This document shows, one piece after another, positions 63,959 to 64,000 of a stretch of 64,000 bases of DNA; position 1 is the stretch's first letter, and every line of letters starts with the position of its first letter. Source of the stretch: an uncultured Arthrobacter sp. (GTDB lineage: Bacteria; Actinomycetota; Actinomycetes; Actinomycetales; Micrococcaceae); assembly GCF_947493765.1 (NCBI RefSeq), contig NZ_CANLSZ010000001.1, positions 186,001 through 250,000 on the forward strand. Direction: 5' to 3'. A program made the translations under genes and the position numbers. The notes beneath the pieces are model-generated. The model was not told where the DNA came from. It saw only the letters and a list, made by a program, of their open reading frames with translations, and ran no database searches.

Positions 63959-64000
63959 ATGGATCATCACGCCCTGCATGCTGTCGAGGGGGACGACCCC
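63959..64000 (+). CDS. Start of an unidentified gene, 3'-truncated
   Basis: Fourteen codons are visible (MDHHALHAVEGDDP) before the window ends. The leaderless promoter pattern just upstream supports a real start. Too little is present to identify the product. Confidence 0.55.
   Translation, partial: MDHHALHAVEGDDP

Overview
The window is very GC-rich chromosomal DNA from an actinobacterium. GTG and TTG starts, 1-4 bp gene overlaps, TAnnnT boxes placed 6-7 nt before start codons (leaderless style), the murA-plsC-gpsA-ddl and ilvBNC-serA gene orders and the general protein character suggest a member of the Micrococcaceae (Arthrobacter-like). The genus is an inference from gene content, not from any search. 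There is no rRNA, CRISPR array, phage or insertion sequence. Most of it is core metabolism.

Layout. 1-5.9 kb: the 3' part of putA, a YeiH-type exporter, then (minus strand) the envelope/lipid operon murA-plsC-gpsA-ddl, which reaches 8.0 kb. 8.2-11.2 kb: leuCD with a divergent IclR-type regulator that shares a perfect palindrome with them. 11.2-15.4 kb: a decayed metallo-hydrolase fragment, two overlapping dynamin-like membrane GTPases, then tRNA-Gln and tRNA-Glu. 15.5-18.6 kb: a HAD phosphatase, gltX and a fumarylacetoacetase-family hydrolase. 18.6-20.3 kb: an AT-richer island holding a 46-residue secreted peptide gene divergent from a TPR protein gene. 20.4-24.3 kb: a GGDEF-EAL protein, ilvE and leuB. 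24.4-36.4 kb: metG, an acetamidase-like gene, serA, ilvC-ilvN-ilvB with a complete attenuator and leader peptide, ilvD, and a 2-hydroxyacid dehydrogenase. 36.6-39 kb: tRNA-Lys, a DHA2-type exporter and a DUF2795 protein. 39-52.3 kb: a large heptose/glycosyltransferase locus. 52.3-64 kb: an alternative sigma factor, MarR, peroxiredoxin, tRNA-Leu, a fasciclin lipoprotein, a peptide-binding lipoprotein, malate:quinone oxidoreductase, an RND pump with its MarR regulator, and a short-chain dehydrogenase.

How the genes work together. leuB, leuC, leuD, ilvB, ilvN, ilvC, ilvD and ilvE cover almost all of branched-chain amino acid synthesis. They appear to be wired by two controls: an IclR-type regulator acting through CGTCTCA-N5-TGAGACG palindromes (in front of leuC/iclR and ilvB, with a half-site at leuB), and transcription attenuation at ilvB through a leader peptide in which 9 of 15 residues are Leu, Ile or Val. 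The 39-52 kb locus carries all activities for ADP-D-glycero-D-manno-heptose (GmhA, GmhB and two HldE-type bifunctional enzymes) plus three GT9 (heptosyltransferase family) enzymes and three other glycosyltransferases, but no recognisable HldD epimerase. This is unexpected in a lineage without lipopolysaccharide and suggests a heptose-containing surface glycan.

The best candidates for undescribed biology are the secreted-peptide/TPR pair at 18.8-20.2 kb, which resembles the Rap-Phr style of peptide signalling, and the heptose locus.
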